Origin: Deltaproteobacteria bacterium
GTDB lineage: Bacteria; Desulfobacterota; Desulfobacteria; Desulfobacterales; JAABPS01
Reading direction: 5' to 3'
Length of the DNA: 6,002 bases
Assembly (NCBI GenBank): GCA_019309685.1
Contig: JAFDFT010000157.1
Span: 1 to 6,002 of the forward strand
Within the stretch, counting starts at the first letter, position 1, and each line of letters begins with the position of its first letter. The position numbers and the translations under genes were made by a program. The notes beneath the pieces are model-generated. The model saw only the letters and a list, made by a program, of their open reading frames with translations. It did no database searches and was not told where the DNA came from. Below, piece by piece: positions 1-3,138 of the stretch.

Positions 1-681
1 ATTAAAGAGGGTATAGAAGAAGAAATAGAAAAATATCCTGACCGTAAGACGGAGGCGTTAACTGAGGAATTGCGTTACTGCACAAAATATGCGTCGCTGT
101 TAACTCCTATGATAAAAGGATATGCCAGTGAAATGGCAAACAGAGTCTGCTATGATGCGATCCAGATTCATGGCGGCGTCGGCTTTACGTGCGAGTTTGA
201 TGTTGAACGTTACTATCGGGATGTGCGGATTACAAGCATCTATGAGGGAACAACACAACTCCAGGCGCTCGCGGCGATCGGAGGTGTTATCACCGGCGTT
301 GCCTTCGAAATGTTGGATGAGTATGAAAAAGAAAATGATTTTGCCGAGGTTTCTGAATTGTTCACATTGGCATCCCAACTGCGAGCGTGTCTTGAAAAAG
401 CAGTGAAGCATGTCAAGGAAAAGAATGATTCTTTCTATCAGGAGTACCATGCCGGCAGGATTGTGGATATGACTACGGAAACGATTATGAGTTATCTGCT
501 GTGCATTGACGCAATGAAGGATGATAGGAAGAAAAAGGTTGCGCAGCTTTTTATGGCTAAGGCTGAATTGCGTGTAAAATCGTCAATGGAATTTATTCTT
601 TCAAATGATTGTTCTGTGATAGACCATCATAAAGATGTTATTGGGATAGAAGAGTCCGTTCAGATTGATAAGGCTGAATAA
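1..681 (+). CDS. Acyl-CoA dehydrogenase, C-terminal part (5' end outside window)
   Basis: The reading frame is open from the first base to the TAA at 679-681 and gives 226 residues, so the N-terminal FAD- and substrate-binding part lies upstream. Family knowledge: these flavoenzymes oxidise acyl-CoA to trans-2-enoyl-CoA in the cytoplasm and pass electrons to ETF. Seen here: HGGVGF at codons 57-62, then RDVRIT at 73-78 running into IYEGTTQLQ, where Glu82 (bases 244-246) matches the catalytic base of the MCAD type. About 130 further residues follow that core, mostly charged and helix-prone. This fits the longer bacterial dehydrogenases of roughly 590-600 residues that carry an Acyl-CoA_dh_C-type domain. 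The substrate cannot be told from this part. TTG at 70 or later ATGs are not real starts, because conserved sequence continues upstream. The next gene is convergent, so this is the last gene of its transcript. Confidence 0.93.
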   Translation: MKEGIEEEIEKYPDRKTEALTEELRYCTKYASLLTPMIKGYASEMANRVCYDAIQIHGGVGFTCEFDVERYYRDVRITSIYEGTTQLQALAAIGGVITGVAFEMLDEYEKENDFAEVSELFTLASQLRACLEKAVKHVKEKNDSFYQEYHAGRIVDMTTETIMSYLLCIDAMKDDRKKKVAQLFMAKAELRVKSSMEFILSNDCSVIDHHKDVIGIEESVQIDKAE

Positions 682-733
682 TATAGAATATGTTCCGATA
701 CAACTGAATATTTCTGACAACTAAAAAACTTAC

Positions 734-778
734 TATGAGTAGAATGCCGAAAACTTCTATATCAATTCTACACTCATA
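734..778. repeat. Imperfect inverted repeat downstream of the acyl-CoA dehydrogenase gene
   Basis: The arm at 734-745 (TATGAGTAGAAT) is the reverse complement of 765-778 apart from a two-base bulge, with a 19-base loop between. It starts 53 bases after the dehydrogenase stop and could end or protect that transcript. The stem is AT-rich, the loop is long and no run of T follows, so it is not a classical intrinsic terminator. Confidence 0.45.
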
Positions 779-807
779 AATTTCTAATATATCCGATTTG
801 GCTACAT

Positions 808-839
808 GTACTTTTCTTTGCTTGGCCAAAGAAAAGTAC
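808..839. repeat. Perfect 13-bp inverted repeat with 6-base loop
   Basis: GTACTTTTCTTTG at 808-820 is the exact reverse complement of 827-839, separated by CTTGGC. Thirteen uninterrupted pairs around a six-base loop would form a stable hairpin on either strand. It is the left boundary structure of the larger element. No T-tract follows, which argues against a simple intrinsic terminator. Confidence 0.85.
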
Positions 840-860
840 CAAAAGAAAGGCCACCCGTTT

Positions 861-878
861 GTCCGGGTCCTTCCGGAC
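861..878. repeat. Local hairpin GTCCGG/CCGGAC inside the element
   Basis: GTCCGG at 861-866 pairs with CCGGAC at 873-878 around a six-base loop. The same left arm is also needed for the long-range pairing with 986-993, so the two structures exclude one another. Confidence 0.6.
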
Positions 879-906
879 TTCCCTCGCATGAGCACATGAC
901 TGCGGC

Positions 907-954
907 GGGCCAAAAACTCGTCCCGCTTTTAGCGGGACTCAGACAGTTTGGCCC
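907..954. repeat. Two-tier apical stem of the element
   Basis: GGGCCAAA (907-914) pairs with TTTGGCCC (947-954). Within it, GTCCCGCT (920-927) pairs with AGCGGGAC (931-938) around a three-base TTT loop. All sixteen pairs are perfect. The inner hairpin resembles a terminator stem but is not followed by a T-run on either strand. Confidence 0.75.
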
Positions 955-1000
955 TTATTCCCGCAGTAATGTCCTCAGCTCGGCACGGACAAAATGGGGT

Positions 1001-1086
1001 ATGAAAAAATAATCGGTAGCAGTTAAAATTAGACCGTGAAAATAGAAAAGCTATTTGTTTTAAATGCATTTAGGGAGGGTGGCTGT
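1001..1086. other. AT-rich gap between the palindromic element and the rsmA stop
   Basis: No gene is seen. It contains a weak AT-only hairpin on the + strand (AAATAG 1040-1045 with CTATTT 1051-1056, then GTTTT) and a perfect 12-base palindrome TAAATGCATTTA at 1061-1072. A near-direct repeat (TAGGGAGGGT 1071-1080, TAGGAGGGT 1088-1096) straddles the rsmA stop codon. Either AT-rich structure might help end rsmA or readthrough transcripts, but neither is a convincing terminator. Confidence 0.4.
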
Positions 1087-1950
1087 TTAGGAGGGTTTTT
1101 TATCTGTTAAAATACCTTGCAGGTTATTACTAAGGCAGACAAATTCTGTCACGGTGAGTGTTTCCGCTCGTCTTTGCGGATCGATATCTGATTGTTCAAG
1201 AGCCGTCTCCGCTGTTTTCGCATTTATCTGAAGTTCACTTCCGGCAAGGCTGTTTCGAAGCGTTTTTCTTCTTCTTCCAAATGACGCCTTAATTACCTTA
1301 AACAAAAATATTTCATCAGAAACTGAATCACCAGATCTATCCTTAAATGTTATTTCAAGAATTTCTGAATCAACTTTAGGTGTTGGGAAAAACATCGTCG
1401 CTTTTATATGTGCCAGCGATTTTAGATCCGCACAATACTGCAGCATCACTGAAAGTCTTCCATAATCTTTGCATGACGGTTTTGAAATGAGTCGGCTTGC
1501 GAGTTCTTTTTGGAACATCAACACTGCGCGAGTTACATAATTTCTATGCTTTATCAATTGAACAAGAATTTGAGAAGATATATTATAGGGAAGATTCCCG
1601 GCGACAAACAATTTTTGCCCTTCACTCTTGAAGATGCCTGAGAGGTCAAGGCTGAGAATATCCTTTTGGATCAACACCACATTGGAAAGATGATGTGTGA
1701 GCAGCTCGGTATTTAGAAGTTTTAACAATTCAGGGTCTTTTTCGACTGCATACACTTTCTTTGCCGTCATTGCCAAAGGGATGGTAAGCGCACCGAGTCC
1801 GGCCCCAATTTCTAAAATCACATCATCTGATGTAATGTTAGATCGGGAGACAATCATTTTAGCGGTAGATGGGTCAGACAAAAAGTTTTGGCCGAGCCGT
1901 TTTCTTGGGCGTAGATTCCACGCGGAAAGAAGTGTTTTCGGTGATGTCAT
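1087..1950 (-). CDS. rsmA: 16S rRNA (adenine(1518)-N6/adenine(1519)-N6)-dimethyltransferase RsmA (KsgA)
   Basis: This is a complete protein of 287 residues, the usual size for RsmA. Family knowledge: it uses four S-adenosylmethionine to dimethylate two adjacent adenines in helix 45 of 16S rRNA (E. coli A1518/A1519), a late 30S assembly checkpoint in the cytoplasm; its loss gives kasugamycin resistance. Seen here: N-terminal RKRLGQNFL (16-24); SAM motif I LEIGAGLG (46-53); acidic ribose ligand Glu70; KD at 96-97; catalytic NLPYN (119-123); FPTPKVDS (188-195); and FGRRRKTLRN (224-233) in the small C-terminal domain. All key residues are present, so it should be active. The ATG is the earliest possible start, because an in-frame TAA sits two codons upstream, yet no Shine-Dalgarno precedes it. 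It lies 74 bp downstream of the DUF2062 gene on the same strand, probably in one transcript, and is convergent with the dehydrogenase gene. Confidence 0.97.
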   Translation of the reverse strand: MTSPKTLLSAWNLRPRKRLGQNFLSDPSTAKMIVSRSNITSDDVILEIGAGLGALTIPLAMTAKKVYAVEKDPELLKLLNTELLTHHLSNVVLIQKDILSLDLSGIFKSEGQKLFVAGNLPYNISSQILVQLIKHRNYVTRAVLMFQKELASRLISKPSCKDYGRLSVMLQYCADLKSLAHIKATMFFPTPKVDSEILEITFKDRSGDSVSDEIFLFKVIKASFGRRRKTLRNSLAGSELQINAKTAETALEQSDIDPQRRAETLTVTEFVCLSNNLQGILTDKKPS

Positions 1951-2024
1951 TTGTTAAAATCGAGCCGATTGTTTATACTATTTATTTAAGCAAAGGAAAT
2001 AACGACCGTTTGAAATCTGTTTCA

Positions 2025-2516
2025 TCATCTAGCTTTTCTTTCTCGGATTGCGGAAAAGAAATTACGCGTAATAAAATAGGCCGCAATTGCCGGGAGAATG
2101 CCCAGTATCATACCGCCGAGAATCATGGCGATAGTCGTTTCAAAGCCCAGTTGTAAAAGCTCCTCCTGAATGGTTAAATAACTAATATCCAATGTCGCTG
2201 TATTACCAAAAAGAAACATTCCAATCTTGTAACTTCCAAAATAGAGGAAAGGAATAGTGACAGGATTGCCACTCCATACACCAATGACGGCTGCAGGCTT
2301 GCTCGCCTTGAAAATAAAAGCAAGGAAAATAGCAATGCCAGTATGCAAAGGGATGGTTGGTGTTATGCCCACAAACACACCAATGGCTATTCCCTTGGCA
2401 ATATATGTTGGATCTCCTTGAAGCGTTTTGGCTTCATGTATGAATTTCCGGAATTTATGCCTCCACCCATTTGATGGCGCTTTGTCCGGATCAACTAACG
2501 TTTTGTTATCGTTCAT
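2025..2516 (-). CDS. DUF2062 domain-containing inner-membrane protein
   Basis: This is a 163-residue protein of a widespread family whose biochemical role is unknown. After a basic, soluble N-terminus (1-35) comes KGIAIGVFVGITPTIPLHTG (41-60), the family's glycine/proline-rich membrane segment. Then follow a hydrophobic stretch to about 69, the hallmark WSGNPVTIPFLYFGSYKIG (81-99), and a final membrane helix at about 127-150 ahead of a positive tail. This pattern predicts roughly three membrane-spanning or re-entrant segments with a cytoplasmic C-terminus. I chose the ATG at 2516 because AGGAG lies 8 bases upstream; an in-frame ATG 17 codons earlier (2567) would add residues unlike the family and lacks that site. 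The gene ends in tandem TGA TGA stops. It precedes rsmA on the same strand, suggesting co-transcription, but I would not infer a ribosome function from that. Family assignment is firm, function open. Confidence 0.88.
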   Translation of the reverse strand: MNDNKTLVDPDKAPSNGWRHKFRKFIHEAKTLQGDPTYIAKGIAIGVFVGITPTIPLHTGIAIFLAFIFKASKPAAVIGVWSGNPVTIPFLYFGSYKIGMFLFGNTATLDISYLTIQEELLQLGFETTIAMILGGMILGILPAIAAYFITRNFFSAIRERKAR

Positions 2517-2524
2517 TACCTCGG

Positions 2525-2529
2525 CTCCT
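2525..2529 (-). promoter_or_regulatory. Ribosome binding site of the DUF2062 gene
   Basis: AGGAG on the - strand is separated by 8 bases from the ATG at 2516. It decides the start in favour of the shorter, 163-residue protein over the 180-residue reading from 2567. Confidence 0.65.
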
Positions 2530-2665
2530 GCTGAATAAAATGAAGCAAGGGCATACCATGAAAACATATCAATTTCAATGCTTCAATTCGAAATGACGGT
2601 GTCAAAATAAGAAAACACCCCTATCCATGCCTTTGACTTGACTTATCTTTGATAATTAAATAAAT

Positions 2666-2694
2666 TTTACAGTGAAATATCTTGTATTTATAAT
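2666..2694 (+). promoter_or_regulatory. Sigma-70-type promoter for the rightward genes
   Basis: TTTACA at 2666-2671 (five of six consensus bases) is followed by a 17-bp spacer and a perfect TATAAT at 2689-2694. The predicted transcript start is near 2701, giving a leader of about 40 bases before the ATG at 2741. It should transcribe the small-protein gene and probably the peptidase gene after it. Confidence 0.7.
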
Positions 2695-2728
2695 TAGATT
2701 AAATTGATTTGTGTTTATATCCTCAGTT

Positions 2729-2735
2729 AAGGAGG
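2729..2735 (+). promoter_or_regulatory. Strong ribosome binding site of the small basic protein gene
   Basis: AAGGAGG lies 5 bases before the ATG at 2741 and is a near-ideal Shine-Dalgarno. It rules out the in-frame GTG at 2711, which lies upstream of this site. Confidence 0.85.
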
Positions 2736-2740
2736 ACCCA

Positions 2741-3118
2741 ATGGCAAAAAGGAAAAGAAAGGCAATCAGTTTCGATGCGATGGTGAAGTTCTTTCTACAG
2801 CAATATGATATCCCAACTAAGAAGGATGTTGCTAAATTGGTGGAAAGGATGGATAGACTGGAAAAACTCATTAGAGCTTCAACCATAGGAGGAAAAGGCG
2901 GCGCTGTATCTACCGGCAAGCCTAAAATTAGCGGATCTGCGGTAAAATCGATTGATATTGTATTTGATGTGATCTGCAAGTTTCATGAGGGAATTGATTT
3001 TGAGGGGATTAAGGCGGCCACTGGTTTTGACGACAAAAAAATCAGAAATATTATTTTCAGACTGCATAAACTTAACAAAATCTCTCGAAAACGCCGCGGC
3101 ATTTATATTGCGTGTTAG
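2741..3118 (+). CDS. Small basic protein with coiled-coil-like N-terminus and winged-helix-like C-terminus, function unknown
   Basis: This 125-residue protein has no named family that I can assign. It opens with a basic cluster (KRKRK, 3-7) and a short helix (10-22). Next is IPTKKDVAKLVERMDRLEKLI (24-44), whose leucine/valine spacing looks like a short coiled coil; the IPTKKDV start recalls the phasin-like poly(3-hydroxyalkanoate) granule proteins. A Gly/Ser/Lys-rich linker (about 49-69) leads to a compact domain (70-125): helix IDIVFDVICKF, helix FEGIKAATG, recognition-like helix DDKKIRNIIFRLHKLNK, then a basic hairpin ISRKRRGIYIA. That order fits a winged helix-turn-helix. I infer an oligomerising, DNA-binding small protein. 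From memory, similar proteins occur as hypotheticals in Desulfobacterota. It has its own promoter and strong ribosome site and ends 20 bp before the peptidase gene. Confidence 0.8.
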   Translation: MAKRKRKAISFDAMVKFFLQQYDIPTKKDVAKLVERMDRLEKLIRASTIGGKGGAVSTGKPKISGSAVKSIDIVFDVICKFHEGIDFEGIKAATGFDDKKIRNIIFRLHKLNKISRKRRGIYIAC

Positions 3119-3138
3119 CGATACGCATTGTTCACCCG

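Larger units (their letters stand above)
803..1000. repeat. Nested palindromic intergenic element (REP/MITE-like)
   Basis: A structured block lies in the gap between two convergent genes. It begins with TACATGTA (803-810) overlapping a perfect hairpin (808-839). Next comes a long interrupted stem whose arms pair in nested order: ACCC 853-856 with GGGT 997-1000; TTTGTCCG 858-865 with 986-993; GAGC 890-893 with 978-981; 894-905 with 961-972 (one mismatch); GGGCCAAA 907-914 with 947-954; and GTCCCGCT 920-927 with 931-938 at the tip. The block is visibly richer in GC than its AT-rich flanks. The opening part (CTTTTCTTTGCTTGGCCAAA) resembles, from memory, a repeat scattered through many proteobacterial genomes and often mis-annotated as a short hypothetical protein. 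No transposase is encoded. Likely identities are a non-autonomous palindromic repeat or a structured RNA; copy number cannot be judged from one window. Confidence 0.72.
2517..2740. other. Divergent intergenic region between the DUF2062 gene and the small-protein gene
   Basis: These 224 AT-rich bases hold no gene. They contain both Shine-Dalgarno sites and the rightward promoter at 2666-2694. They also contain an inverted pair GTCAAA (2601-2606) / TTTGAC (2632-2637) and a tandem TTGAC (2633-2637, 2638-2642). On the - strand there is a perfect TTGACA (2600-2605) but no acceptable -10 box at 16-18 bp, so the leftward promoter remains unplaced. Confidence 0.6.

Noticed and set aside
122..406. 94-residue + strand frame overlapping the acyl-CoA dehydrogenase
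   Set aside because: It is out of frame with the conserved IYEGT-containing protein and has no family features.
638..913. 91-residue - strand reading frame
   Set aside because: It crosses the dehydrogenase 3' end, the AT-rich gap and the palindromic hairpin, with no start signal and no recognisable protein character.
920..938. Intrinsic terminator at the GTCCCGCT/AGCGGGAC hairpin
   Set aside because: The stem is strong, but no T-run follows it on either strand.
806..1012. 68-residue + strand reading frame inside the palindromic element (MYFSLLGQRKV...)
   Set aside because: It lies wholly within the nested inverted repeat, has no Shine-Dalgarno, and its composition follows from the palindrome. 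Similar peptides are known to me as spurious translations of a dispersed repeat.
2517..2567. N-terminal extension of the DUF2062 protein from the ATG at 2567
   Set aside because: The AGGAG site fits the ATG at 2516, and the 17 extra residues do not look like part of the family.
2577..2605. Leftward promoter using the perfect TTGACA at 2600-2605 (- strand)
   Set aside because: At spacings of 16-18 bp the -10 positions read AAGCAT, AGCATT or GCATTG, none an acceptable -10 box.
2711..2740. GTG start at 2711 for the small basic protein
   Set aside because: The near-perfect AAGGAGG at 2729-2735 is correctly spaced for ATG 2741, and the GTG lies almost at the predicted transcript start.
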